Source of the DNA: Ammoniphilus oxalaticus | GTDB taxonomy: Bacteria > Bacillota > Bacilli > Aneurinibacillales > RAOX-1 | Direction of reading: 5' to 3' | DNA length: 64,000 nucleotides | NCBI RefSeq assembly: GCF_003609605.1 | Contig: NZ_MCHY01000007.1 | Span: 124,001-188,000, forward strand | Shown: positions 1 through 7,920 of the stretch, in pieces | Layout: the number at the start of each line of letters is the position of its first letter | How positions within the stretch are numbered: position 1 is the stretch's first letter | Notes under the pieces: generated by a model | The model's input: the letters and a program-made list of their open reading frames with translations, nothing else | Told to the model about the DNA's origin: nothing | Databases searched by the model: none | Program-made: the position numbers and the translations under genes

Positions 1-61
1 TTTCAGAAAGTTATAAAGAGTGGGAATATTAAATGTGGGTAAGGGAAATGAGGAGGAGTTT

Positions 62-1669
62 ATGGGTATTGATATGACGCAAGTCGGTCTTCCGGATTTG
101 TCGATCCTCACATGGGGACTGGCTGCTCTCCCGGTTATTGTTGTACTGACGTTAATGATGGGTTTCAAAATGAGCGGCGCTCGCGCCGGTGTGATTGCTT
201 GGTTGGTGGCGTTAGCGGTTGCGTACTTTACGTTTGGCGGTGGAATTGAAGTTGTTGCAAGTGGCACAGCGAAAGGGCTTTGGACGACCATCTTTGTCCT
301 GTTTATCATTTGGTCTTCGATGTATATGTATAACATTGTTGACTTAACGGGCAGTTTCAAAGTGATTGCCGCCACGTTTACAAAATTAACAAACGGAAAT
401 AAAATGTTGCAATTGTTGATTTTGGGATGGGCCTTCCCCACGTTTGTTCAAGGAGTATGTGGATTCGGTGTTCCGGTTGCGGTTGCGACGCCGTTGTTGA
501 TTGGTCTTGGCTTTAGCCCGATTACAGCGGTGGTAACGACCTTGCTCGGACACTCCTGGGGAATCACGTTTGGTTCGCTTGGAGCATCTTACTCGGTTTT
601 ACTATCTTTAAGTCCGGTTGAAGCGGCTCCGATGGCGTTTTGGGGCTCGATCTTTATCGCTTTCGGCGGTGTGATTACAGGATTCTGTATTTTACACAAC
701 TATGGTAAAGGCGCGGCGCTTCGAGAAGGAACAGTAGCTGTTCTTTTCTTATCCATTGTAATGGGACTTGCGCTGATTGCCACTTGTTTCGTTTCACCAA
801 ACGTTGGTTGTTTTGTTGCGGGAGGCGTCGGGTTGATCGCGGGAAGCTTTGTCTTGCCGAAATTTAAAGCCTACCGTCCTGCAGCGGATGCTCCGCCATT
901 GAAAGAGGACCCCGAAGTTGCGGGGAAGTCTTTTATAGACGCATTCTCGGCTTATATCATTTTGATTGTCGTCGTGTTTGCTGTTTACTTAATCGCCCCA
1001 GTCAAAACATTTTTGGATCAGTTTCAGTTGGGTCTCCCGTTTATGGAAACAGTTACCTCCTTTGGTTACGCTCAAGAGGCGGCGGCTAAATACTCCGCTC
1101 TTAAAATTTTAACAACACCAGGCACCTTGATCGTCGTCTCTTGTATTCTTGCTGCTGCATACTACAAATCAAAGGGTTTCCTACCGCAAGGGGCATTTAA
1201 AACAGCCTGGGAAAGAACATTGAATCAGTCTTTGGGAGCAACAGCTACGATCATTTCGATGACGATGATGGCCGTATTGATGACGGCAAGCGGGTTGACC
1301 ACATATTTAGCTTACGGAATTGCCGTAGCAACGGGCTCGCTGTTTCCATTGTTATCTCCGTTCATTGGTATTTTGGGAGGATTCGTGACAAGCTCGGGGA
1401 CGTCTTCCAACATCTTATTTACCGGATTGCAATATGAGGTGGCAACGATCTTGAGCATCTCAGCAACGATTATTTTAGCTGCTCAGACAACGGGCTCATC
1501 GCTTTCTAACTCGTTTTCTCCAGGTAATGCGGCCTTAGGAGCTGGTGTTTCTGGCTTGTCGGGTCAAGAAGGCGAAATATTAAAAGTAACGCTCGTCTAT
1601 AACATTGTACAGGGCTTACTCGTTGGTATTCTCGCGTTTGCTCTGATCGGACTCGGAATGGGTCTCTAG
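62..1669 (+). CDS. lldP: L-lactate permease
   Basis: Integral membrane H+/lactate symporter of the LctP family, 535 aa, the usual family length. The protein is almost entirely hydrophobic, with about a dozen predicted membrane segments and the family-typical glycine-rich stretch VQGVCGFGVPVAVATPLL near residue 140 and a serine/glycine-rich TSSGTSSNILFTGLQ segment near residue 455. The ATG at 62 is chosen because GAGGAGG lies 5-10 bases before it; an upstream in-frame start at 20 has no ribosome site. A strong terminator follows, so it ends its transcription unit. The partner genes usually found with it (lactate oxidation lutABC, regulator) are not in the window and may lie upstream. Glycolate could also be a substrate. 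Confidence 0.93.
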   Translation: MGIDMTQVGLPDLSILTWGLAALPVIVVLTLMMGFKMSGARAGVIAWLVALAVAYFTFGGGIEVVASGTAKGLWTTIFVLFIIWSSMYMYNIVDLTGSFKVIAATFTKLTNGNKMLQLLILGWAFPTFVQGVCGFGVPVAVATPLLIGLGFSPITAVVTTLLGHSWGITFGSLGASYSVLLSLSPVEAAPMAFWGSIFIAFGGVITGFCILHNYGKGAALREGTVAVLFLSIVMGLALIATCFVSPNVGCFVAGGVGLIAGSFVLPKFKAYRPAADAPPLKEDPEVAGKSFIDAFSAYIILIVVVFAVYLIAPVKTFLDQFQLGLPFMETVTSFGYAQEAAAKYSALKILTTPGTLIVVSCILAAAYYKSKGFLPQGAFKTAWERTLNQSLGATATIISMTMMAVLMTASGLTTYLAYGIAVATGSLFPLLSPFIGILGGFVTSSGTSSNILFTGLQYEVATILSISATIILAAQTTGSSLSNSFSPGNAALGAGVSGLSGQEGEILKVTLVYNIVQGLLVGILAFALIGLGMGL

Positions 1670-1678
1670 GGCAGATGG

Positions 1679-1727
1679 CTTGCGCTTTCAATTGTTGCAG
1701 CATACAGTTGGAAGCGCAAGTTTTTTT
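1679..1727 (+). terminator. Rho-independent terminator after lldP
   Basis: A 13-bp imperfect stem (CTTGCGCTTTCAA paired with TTGGAAGCGCAAG) is followed by a run of seven T. Confidence 0.85.
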
Positions 1728-1935
1728 GCATGAGAATTGATAGGTTAGGAAATTTCTTTTTATGAAAAGGGGGCTTAGAGGAGCCTCTTTTTGCGATGGT
1801 TGGGTCAAACAGTCACGGGTAAAATCGCCCTGCACCTTTTTTGCTCACTAGGATTTAACATAGATAAACAATATATCAGTAGAGATACACTTTTCCCTCG
1901 TGTCCAGTTGACGGTCCCTGATGCCGATTCAAAAC

Positions 1936-2030
1936 TCAGGAAATCCTTTAATAAAGTCACGAAAAGCGCCACTATTCTCACGAACTCCCGCGCTAAACTC
2001 ACGAAAATCTCACTTATTCTCATCTTCCGG
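1936..2030. repeat. 21-bp tandem repeat, four copies plus a partial
   Basis: Four consecutive 21-bp units start at 1936, 1957, 1978 and 1999, with a partial fifth at 2020. Units 2-4 begin TCACGAA and share scattered positions; unit 1 begins TCAGGAA. They lie in the 444-bp gene-free stretch 1670-2113, which otherwise holds the lldP terminator and a short hairpin near 1768-1792 but no convincing gene. The unit is a multiple of three, but no frame across it has a start with a ribosome site or a recognisable product. Confidence 0.7.
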
Positions 2031-2113
2031 TAATGATTACAAACAAGTTGCTAGTATGTTACAATGGGGTCCAAATAATCTAGAATCTGTGGTACCTGCA
2101 GTAAGGAGCTAGA

Positions 2114-2860
2114 ATGATGTTTTTACGCGAAATTGAGTTATTAAAGGATAGAATTGAAGATGCTCATTCCTATCCCTTCACGATTCCAACCATCCAAACG
2201 TTAACTTCCATTGTGTTGGCGGAGCCTGTCTCGTTTTTCATCGGGGAAAATGGGACTGGAAAGTCGACTTTGCTTGAGGCGATCGCGTATCAATGCGAAT
2301 TTAATACTGCTGGCGGCGGGGTCAATAATACCTATGAGGTTAATTCCACTGAATCTTCGCTAGGAAACTATCTCCGTCTTTCTTGGTTACCTAAGATAAA
2401 ACAAGGTTTTTTCCTTAGGGCGGAAAGCTATTTTCAATTTGCTTCCCATCTAGATCAACTTGCGGAAGAAGACCCTACATTTCAATATCACGGTTACGGC
2501 GGAAAATCATTGCATGAACAGTCTCACGGAGAATCCTTTTTAAGTTTGTTTTTGAATCGATTTGGTTCACGAGGAATCTACCTATTAGATGAACCCGAAG
2601 CCGCGTTATCTCCTGCGAGACAACTCGCTTTCTTAAGATTAATTCATCAGCTTGTACAAACGAGGAAGGCGCAATTCATCATTGCCACCCATTCACCGAT
2701 TCTACTTGGTTATCCGAACGCTCATATTTTTAGTTTCGACGAACAAGCGATTGAAAAGATTGAATACGAGGATACAGACCATTATCGGATTACAAAAGGT
2801 TTTCTAAATGGAAGGGAGCGGTACCTGCAGGAACTGTTTCGTGCCGATTATGATGAATAA
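2114..2860 (+). CDS. AAA/ABC-type ATPase, RecF-like single-domain
   Basis: Soluble ATPase of 248 aa with a complete ABC-like nucleotide-binding core: Walker A GENGTGKST at residues 44-52, a degenerate signature SHGES at 137-141, Walker B YLLDEPEAALSP at 156-167 and an H-loop ATHSP at 191-195. There is no membrane segment and no transporter partner nearby, which fits the family of predicted ATP-binding proteins (AAA_15/AAA_21 type) rather than a transporter. Start ATG 2114 follows AAGGAG by five bases. The next gene is 34 bp downstream, so the two may be cotranscribed. The physiological role is unknown; related proteins occur both as housekeeping ATPases and as parts of defence systems, but no toxin or nuclease partner is seen. 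Confidence 0.8.
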   Translation: MMFLREIELLKDRIEDAHSYPFTIPTIQTLTSIVLAEPVSFFIGENGTGKSTLLEAIAYQCEFNTAGGGVNNTYEVNSTESSLGNYLRLSWLPKIKQGFFLRAESYFQFASHLDQLAEEDPTFQYHGYGGKSLHEQSHGESFLSLFLNRFGSRGIYLLDEPEAALSPARQLAFLRLIHQLVQTRKAQFIIATHSPILLGYPNAHIFSFDEQAIEKIEYEDTDHYRITKGFLNGRERYLQELFRADYDE

Positions 2861-2894
2861 CCAAATAGACTAATTAGAATGGGGGTAATGCAAA

Positions 2895-3845
2895 TTGATA
2901 AGAAGTATCTGGATAGTTAGCGCCGTCTTTTTATTGCTTGTAGGTTGTCAGGATCAGGGGCAAGGTCCAGGGGATCTCAATCCCATAAAACAAAGCGGCC
3001 CCCAAGCGGAAATCGACGGTGTTGAAATGAAGCTTGAATTAGATAAAGCGACGTATGCGGAAGATGAAATGGTTGTGGCTGTTGTGACGATAACGAATCA
3101 TAATGACGAATCGCAGCCGATCACGTTGATCGTTGACGATGGCCTGGCATGGGAAAGTTATGCGCTTGCCCAGCACCAAGCAGAAAAATGGTTTGGGAAT
3201 TTTCAAGCTGTAGATAAGATAGAGGGAAAGCAAGGGGGGGGTTCCGATAATACACGGGTGTATACGTTGGAACCGAACGAGATCCTTGAACAACATTTTG
3301 AGTGGGACCAGCGAGTGACCGACTTTGTGATTGATTATGAATCTGATTTAAGGCAACAACAGATCCCGGGTCCGACAGGAAAATATGACATTAAAGCTCT
3401 AGTCATGATTGGTGATGTTACCGCTATTCCAGGCGGTAACGTAGATGAGATGACACAACAATTCGACGCGCTGCCGCAGCTTGCGGTTCAGTCATCGGTT
3501 GAAATCTTGGGCGATCGAAAAGTGATGGGTTCAGAACAGGCTAAAGCGTTAGTGTTAGCTGATAAAAAAGCAGGCGAGTGGTACCGCGCTCATTCTTATG
3601 AAGAACTTGTCTGGAAAAGACGCGGTGACTGGTATCAGAAAGATGTAGACGGTAGCGATGTGAAAATTACGAAAGAGATGGCCGAACAACTAAAAGGTCT
3701 GGCGCCCCGTCTCGCAGGGGGGAAACGGACGGATGATACGTTGACATTGGAATACGGAGCGACACTTGGCGATGCGCCCCACAGTATGATTGTCGAAATC
3801 GATACCGTCAAAAATAACGTAGCCGCCGTCACTTTTAAAGAGTGA
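2895..3845 (+). CDS. Lipoprotein with BsuPI-like domain
   Basis: Exported lipoprotein of 316 aa. Residues 1-18 form a lipoprotein signal ending in the lipobox LLVGC, so it should be anchored to the outer face of the membrane. Residues about 45-140 resemble the immunoglobulin-like BsuPI domain (intracellular proteinase inhibitor family), with alternating strands around VVAVVTITNHNDE. The C-terminal half is unassigned. The start is a TTG at 2895, preceded by GGGGGT at a workable distance. It follows the ATPase gene closely. The BsuPI assignment is by pattern only. Confidence 0.68.
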   Translation: MIRSIWIVSAVFLLLVGCQDQGQGPGDLNPIKQSGPQAEIDGVEMKLELDKATYAEDEMVVAVVTITNHNDESQPITLIVDDGLAWESYALAQHQAEKWFGNFQAVDKIEGKQGGGSDNTRVYTLEPNEILEQHFEWDQRVTDFVIDYESDLRQQQIPGPTGKYDIKALVMIGDVTAIPGGNVDEMTQQFDALPQLAVQSSVEILGDRKVMGSEQAKALVLADKKAGEWYRAHSYEELVWKRRGDWYQKDVDGSDVKITKEMAEQLKGLAPRLAGGKRTDDTLTLEYGATLGDAPHSMIVEIDTVKNNVAAVTFKE

Positions 3846-3850
3846 TTGGG

Positions 3851-3881
3851 AAAGGCAGCCCGACGCAGGGATGCCTTTTTT
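3851..3881 (+). terminator. Rho-independent terminator
   Basis: Stem AAAGGCA with TGCCTTT and an inner CCC/GGG pairing, followed by T7. Confidence 0.75.
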
Positions 3882-3983
3882 TAGTTTATATTAAGCGGAA
3901 TCGGACCATGTATCATCTTTAAATTTGGCGCAAAATTAGGTATGATAAGGCATTATGTTGGCTTATTTAGGGAGGGTAATAGG

Positions 3984-4448
3984 ATGAGAAAGTGGATGAT
4001 GTTTGTTATGGCGGGTGTGATTGCTTTGTCTGTAACAGGATGCCAGGAAAAAGGACCCAGCAATGAACCACAAGGGGAACGGCTAATGCTAGATAAGGAA
4101 TACACGAATTCATTTGATAGCTATAAGCTAGATTTACCGCAGGACTGGGCTCGTGTGGAAATTTTGGAAGATGAAGAGGAGCGGACAACCGTTTTTATTT
4201 TTCCTTCAGAAGATCCAACAAAACAACAAGCGTTGATGACAATCATCGGTATGAGCGCTGCGGAATGGGATGCGATTAAAGCAGAAGGGAAGCCATCATT
4301 GACGCAGTTTAAAGAAATTAAGGAACATGAAGGCAGCTACTACATTCTCTTGACCCCATTGGATCAGGTATTAGAGGGCGAAGAATTAGAGCGATACGAA
4401 CAAATGGTGAAGCAAGTCCCTGTCATCGTGGCCGGGATGCATTTTTAA
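3984..4448 (+). CDS. Putative lipoprotein of unknown function
   Basis: A 154-aa protein with a lipoprotein signal (MRKWMMFVMAGVIALSVTGC) whose lipobox cysteine is residue 20. The mature part is acidic and soluble and has a pattern (a ‘YKLDLPQDW’ stretch followed by strands and a C-terminal helix) seen in small surface lipoproteins that bind or shield something at the membrane, but I do not recognise a named family. ATG 3984 is chosen over the in-frame start at 3942 because GGAGGG lies seven bases upstream and the shorter form starts with the signal peptide. Confidence 0.65.
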   Translation: MRKWMMFVMAGVIALSVTGCQEKGPSNEPQGERLMLDKEYTNSFDSYKLDLPQDWARVEILEDEEERTTVFIFPSEDPTKQQALMTIIGMSAAEWDAIKAEGKPSLTQFKEIKEHEGSYYILLTPLDQVLEGEELERYEQMVKQVPVIVAGMHF

Positions 4449-4568
4449 CGCGCGTGTATTCAAGATTGTGTTCAAAATAGACGCGAAATCCCTTTTGTAC
4501 TTTATACAAAGTCAAAAAGACCTTATAATAGGAAGTGACGAAAGTAAATTTTGGAGGGGATTAAGCAT

Positions 4569-5498
4569 ATGTCGTTACGTCCGCATATAGAAGAAGCGAT
4601 TCGCAACATGCCAACGGCTCAACCGGAAAAGCCGGAGGAAATGTTATTATCTCGTAAGGTGGAGCATGATGTGCTCACACCAGTAGAAGAGCGTCCAGCT
4701 GTTCATAAAATGGAAGATTTTACAGTTCCAGGACCGGCAGGGGATATTCCGATCCGCGTCTATTCCCCAGAAGGGGAAGGACCGTTTCCGATCCTTATGT
4801 TCTTCCATGGCGGCGGATTCGTCTTGCAAAGTATTGAAACGCATGATGAATTGTGCCGTTACTTAACATTAAATACAGGCTGTAAAGTCGTTTCGGTTCA
4901 ATATCGTTTGGCTCCTGAAAATCCGTTTCCAGCAGCTCCCGAGGATTGTTACGCGGCCACAAAATGGGCAGCGGAAAACGCGGATAAAATCGATGGAGAC
5001 GTATCCAATTTATTTGTTACAGGCGATAGCTCTGGCGGAAACTTAGCAGCGGTCGTTTGTTTAATGGCCAAAGACAGAGGTGGTCCGAAAATCGCCAAGC
5101 AAGTGTTGATCTATCCGATCACCGATTACCATACGAAAGACGAGACATCTCGCTATCCATCATATGAAGAAAATGCGCTTGGTTACGGTTTGTCCAACAT
5201 TAAGATGAGTCATTACTGGGCTCTTTATGTGAAAGATCGCAAAGATGGCGAACATCCTTACGCGTCGCCGATTCGCGCGGAGGATTTAAGCGGCTTGCCG
5301 CCGGCGCTCGTGATTAGCATCGAAAAAGATGTGCTGCGGGACGAAGGCGAGGCCTACGGAAAGCGATTAGAAGAAGCAGGTGTTCCCGTTACGTTTGAAA
5401 GAGTGCAGGGTACGATTCATGGCTTCCTAAAAGCGTTCCCGAAAGCGGAGGAAAGTGTAGAAACGTTTGAATTGATTAATGCTTATTTAAAAGAATAG
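4569..5498 (+). CDS. Alpha/beta hydrolase (hormone-sensitive lipase family esterase)
   Basis: Carboxylesterase of 309 aa. The oxyanion-hole motif HGGGF is at residues 80-84, the nucleophile elbow GDSSGG places Ser154 as catalytic, and Asp254 (EKDVLRDE) and His284 (TIHGF) complete the triad. There is no signal peptide, so it is cytoplasmic. The family hydrolyses short to medium chain esters. The ATG at 4569 follows GGAGGGG; it stands alone between the lipoprotein gene and a terminator. The natural substrate cannot be told from sequence. Confidence 0.88.
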   Translation: MSLRPHIEEAIRNMPTAQPEKPEEMLLSRKVEHDVLTPVEERPAVHKMEDFTVPGPAGDIPIRVYSPEGEGPFPILMFFHGGGFVLQSIETHDELCRYLTLNTGCKVVSVQYRLAPENPFPAAPEDCYAATKWAAENADKIDGDVSNLFVTGDSSGGNLAAVVCLMAKDRGGPKIAKQVLIYPITDYHTKDETSRYPSYEENALGYGLSNIKMSHYWALYVKDRKDGEHPYASPIRAEDLSGLPPALVISIEKDVLRDEGEAYGKRLEEAGVPVTFERVQGTIHGFLKAFPKAEESVETFELINAYLKE

Positions 5499-5512
5499 GT
5501 TTTGATTCCTTG

Positions 5513-5543
5513 CGGGGCTGTCGATGAAGACAGTCCCGTTTTT
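5513..5543 (+). terminator. Rho-independent terminator after esterase gene
   Basis: Stem CGGGGCTGTC with GACAGTCCCG (one mismatch), then T5. Confidence 0.85.
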
Positions 5544-5612
5544 AATATCTTTGTTCCTTATGTAAACCAAGGAATTTTTACTATAATAAATTAAATTTTA
5601 ATCATACATATC

Positions 5613-5645
5613 GAGCCTGATTTCATTGTAATTGAAATCAGGCTC
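5613..5645. terminator. Second hairpin between esterase and ccdA-like operon
   Basis: A perfect 13-bp stem, GAGCCTGATTTCA and its complement, separated by a seven-base loop and followed by an AT-rich tract. It may be a backup terminator or a remnant of a small repeated element. Confidence 0.5.
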
Positions 5646-5724
5646 ATTATTTAGTTGCGATCTATTTCGTTGGGACAATAGGTCTCATTTTACGCAGTGG
5701 CTCCTCTCTTTCGCGCTTATGTGC

Positions 5725-5753
5725 TTATATTAAAAATAAGGTTATGTTATAAT
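5725..5753 (+). promoter_or_regulatory. Predicted sigma-A promoter of the ccdA-like operon
   Basis: A consensus -10 TATAAT at 5748-5753 with a weak -35 TTATAT at 5725-5730, spacer 17. The AAAGGAGG ribosome site follows at 5771-5778. Confidence 0.55.
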
Positions 5754-5786
5754 TTGATTTACTTTCATAGAAAGGAGGAAAGCTAG

Positions 5787-6533
5787 GTGGATCAATTTTC
5801 AGTATTGCTCACGTTTGGCGTCGGCGCTCTTGCTTTTTGCGCCCCTTGAGTGCTTTCCATGATGCCCGCTTTGTTCGGTTATTTAAGCGGGGAAGCAGCC
5901 AGTTCGGTTGCGGATGGAAAAACATTGCGACAAAGATTTTGGAAAAATGCTTTATTTTTTATCCTGGGCTTTATCGTCGTGATGATGACACTCGGGGCGA
6001 TCGCTTCCTTTATTGGCGAATCCGTGCGATCGATTGTGCAGTGGGTACAGGTTGTAGCTGGATTCATCTTGATCTTATTAGGGTTTTACCAGATGAAGAT
6101 CTTGCGATTTAAGCTTCCAAACCAACTAGTTAAGCTTGAAACAGCGGCAACGGGTTCAGTGGGCTCGGTTAAACCTGGGTACGTTCGTTCTTTTGTAGCG
6201 GGCATGGTAATCGCGCCTGGGTGGGGTCCGATCTTTTTAGGAACCGTTTTACTCGTGATTACGGTCAACGGTAATTTTCTAAGCAATTTGGCCCTCATGT
6301 TTGCTTATTGTTTAGGTTTCGCCCTTATGTTTTTGCTCTCATTCCTGTTTTTTGAGCCGCTGCGACTTTTGACTCAAAAATTGGGCGACAAAATGAGACG
6401 GGTTGAACAAGCAGGCGGAGCCTTGATGATGTCGATTGGTGTCCTCATGGTCGTTGGTAAGTTGAATTGGATTACCGATTTAGGAAAATGGAAAATTAGC
6501 GTGGCCATTAAAGGATTGCTTGGAATGAACTAA
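5787..6533 (+). CDS. CcdA-like membrane protein with in-frame TGA (predicted selenoprotein)
   Basis: Thiol-disulfide membrane transporter of the CcdA/DsbD family, 248 aa with about six membrane segments, if the TGA at 5847-5849 is read as selenocysteine 21. The start is GTG 5787, eight bases after AAAGGAGG. The first membrane segment then reads GVGALAFCAP-U-VLSMMPALFGYLSGE, which lines up residue for residue with the conserved CcdA motif (SPCVLPL.P..LSYLSG); the TGA sits on its redox cysteine. The TGA splits the frame, so a conventional call would start at 5850 and lose the first helix. The second redox cysteine usually found in the GW.PC.GP motif is absent here (APGWGPIFLG), but Cys18 makes a CxxU pair with residue 21. 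First gene of a five-gene operon with TusA, DsrE and OsmC-like proteins, which suggests moving reducing power or sulfur across the membrane. Confidence 0.88.
5847..5891 (+). promoter_or_regulatory. TGA codon and SECIS-like hairpin in ccdA-like gene
   Basis: The in-frame TGA (5847-5849) is followed by a perfect 7-bp stem, CCCGCTT at 5865-5871 with AAGCGGG at 5885-5891, around a 13-base loop that begins TG. The loop starts 22 nt after the TGA. A bacterial SECIS is a stem-loop inside the coding sequence just downstream of the UGA, with a G near the start of the loop; this fits. Confidence 0.7.
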
Positions 6534-6548
6534 GCGAGGTGAAGTATC

Positions 6549-6779
6549 TTGTATCAAGTGGCTAGGGTGTATGACGCCGGTCCAACAGGATGCGGTGAAT
6601 TGATCATGAATTTGTTTATGACGATGAAAAAGATGGAGTCGCAACAGATCATTGAAGTGATCTCATATGATCTGGGCGCGCGAGAAGATATCCCCGCCTG
6701 GTGCCGACTACAAGGTCATACGTTATTAGACCGTAAAGACGAAGGCGGCATCCATCACTATTATATTCAAAAAAAATAA
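6549..6779 (+). CDS. TusA-like sulfurtransferase family protein
   Basis: Small cytoplasmic protein of 76 aa with the TusA (SirA-like) fold pattern. Near the N-terminus the conserved cysteine sits in DAGPTGCGEL instead of the usual CPxP motif, followed by an amphipathic helix, a strand and a second cysteine in IPAWCR. TusA proteins carry sulfur as a persulfide between partners. Start is TTG 6549, seven bases after GAGGTG. It lies 15 bp downstream of the CcdA-like gene and 22 bp upstream of the DsrE-like gene. The PxWCR cysteine is shared with the N-terminal half of the OsmC fusion at 7177, which suggests two related carriers in one pathway. Confidence 0.75.
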   Translation: MYQVARVYDAGPTGCGELIMNLFMTMKKMESQQIIEVISYDLGAREDIPAWCRLQGHTLLDRKDEGGIHHYYIQKK

Positions 6780-6801
6780 AACATAACTGGAGGAAAAGAA
6801 G

Positions 6802-7161
6802 ATGTCAAAATTAGCAGTGAGTATTACAAGCGCAAAAAATGATTCGGATAAAGCGACAGTAGGTTTTGTTGTCGCCAACGCCGCGGTCGCGTCTGGTCAG
6901 GAAACGGTTGTATTTCTTAATGTGGAAGGATCGTATTTAGCGTCGAAAGGGTATGCTGATGAAATCCATGAAGAAGGTTTTGCGCCATTGAAACAATTAA
7001 TGGATCAATTTATAGAAGCTGGCGGGACAGTTTGGGTGTGCAGCCCTTGCTACAATAAGCGTGATTTAACCGAGGAGCAACTAATTGCTGGGGCGACGAT
7101 TGTCGGCGGAGCAAGGTTAGTGGAATTTTTATCGCAAGGCGCCGCTTGTATTACATACTAG
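6802..7161 (+). CDS. DsrE/DsrF-like family protein
   Basis: A 119-aa cytoplasmic protein of the DsrE superfamily, whose members bind and pass on sulfane sulfur. The Rossmann-like layout is visible: an N-terminal strand, a helix after AVASGQET, and a conserved cysteine pair in TVWVCSPCY near residue 78, where sulfur-carrying DsrE/TusD proteins have their active cysteine. ATG 6802 follows GGAGG. Its position between two TusA-like genes supports a sulfur relay. A peroxiredoxin-family label is sometimes given to such proteins, without enzymatic support. Confidence 0.82.
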   Translation: MSKLAVSITSAKNDSDKATVGFVVANAAVASGQETVVFLNVEGSYLASKGYADEIHEEGFAPLKQLMDQFIEAGGTVWVCSPCYNKRDLTEEQLIAGATIVGGARLVEFLSQGAACITY

Positions 7162-7176
7162 GAGGCATAAAAAACA

Positions 7177-7896
7177 ATGGACTTTCCAAACCCACAGGCG
7201 ATCTGTGATGGCGGAGACCTGGACTGCGGTTCAGGTCTTCTGCTCATCATTAAAAATAGTATCGATCCATTGCAAGTTGGAAACGTGTTAGAAGTGCGAA
7301 GTAGAGATAAAACGGTTGCGGATGATTTGCCGATCTGGTGTCGGATGGTCAAGCATGATTTTATCGGCGCGCGACCGAATGAACTGGATGTGAGCTATTT
7401 CATTCGTAAAGGTGGGGAGGAGGACGATTTACAACAAGATTTAGAAGCGGCCCGAGGCTATCAGTGGGCGGTTCGTGTTCGCGGTGAGGCGGGCGCGACA
7501 GCGCAAATTTATAGCCGCAATCATTCGTTTCGATCGGGTCAACCCGCTGATTTCAGCGCGCAAGTCGATCAACCCAGCAGCGTTGATTATTTATTGGCTG
7601 CGCTCGGCTCTTGTTTGACGGTCGGGTTTCAACTTAACTGTTCCCGCCAAAACCTAATCATAGATGCGGTCGAATGCAGTTTGCGCGGAAGACTAGACAA
7701 TGTGCTCTATCATTTGCAACTGGAAGATACGGGCACACCTGCCTTTTCTAAGATAACCGGAACGTTTTATGTCAGTTCGCCTGAAGAGGAAGACAAATTA
7801 GAAGAAGTTTGGCAACGCGTAATTGAACGTTCGCCGATCTACCAAACATTATGTAAACAGGTAGAGTTGAAAATTAATTTATCGGTTGTATTTTAA
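7177..7896 (+). CDS. TusA-like / OsmC-like fusion protein
   Basis: A 239-aa cytoplasmic fusion. Residues 1-75 are TusA-like: CDGGDLDCGSGLLLI carries the N-terminal cysteine and LPIWCRMVKHDF the second, matching the separate TusA-like protein encoded at 6549. Residues about 95-239 are OsmC/Ohr-like: SSVDYLLAALGSC is the OsmC signature with its first reactive cysteine, and further cysteines occur at LNCSRQN, VECSL and TLCKQ. OsmC-family proteins reduce peroxides or bind reactive sulfur species. ATG 7177 lies eight bases after AGGAGG and 15 bp after the DsrE-like gene. The fusion argues that the TusA sulfur carrier hands its cargo to the OsmC thiols. Confidence 0.8.
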   Translation: MDFPNPQAICDGGDLDCGSGLLLIIKNSIDPLQVGNVLEVRSRDKTVADDLPIWCRMVKHDFIGARPNELDVSYFIRKGGEEDDLQQDLEAARGYQWAVRVRGEAGATAQIYSRNHSFRSGQPADFSAQVDQPSSVDYLLAALGSCLTVGFQLNCSRQNLIIDAVECSLRGRLDNVLYHLQLEDTGTPAFSKITGTFYVSSPEEEDKLEEVWQRVIERSPIYQTLCKQVELKINLSVVF

Positions 7897-7920
7897 TGAA
7901 TGATAGGGAGGATGATGTTG

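Noticed and set aside
2114-2860. Anti-phage defence role for the small ATPase
   Set aside because: No nuclease, toxin or other defence partner is adjacent; the neighbours are housekeeping lipoprotein genes.
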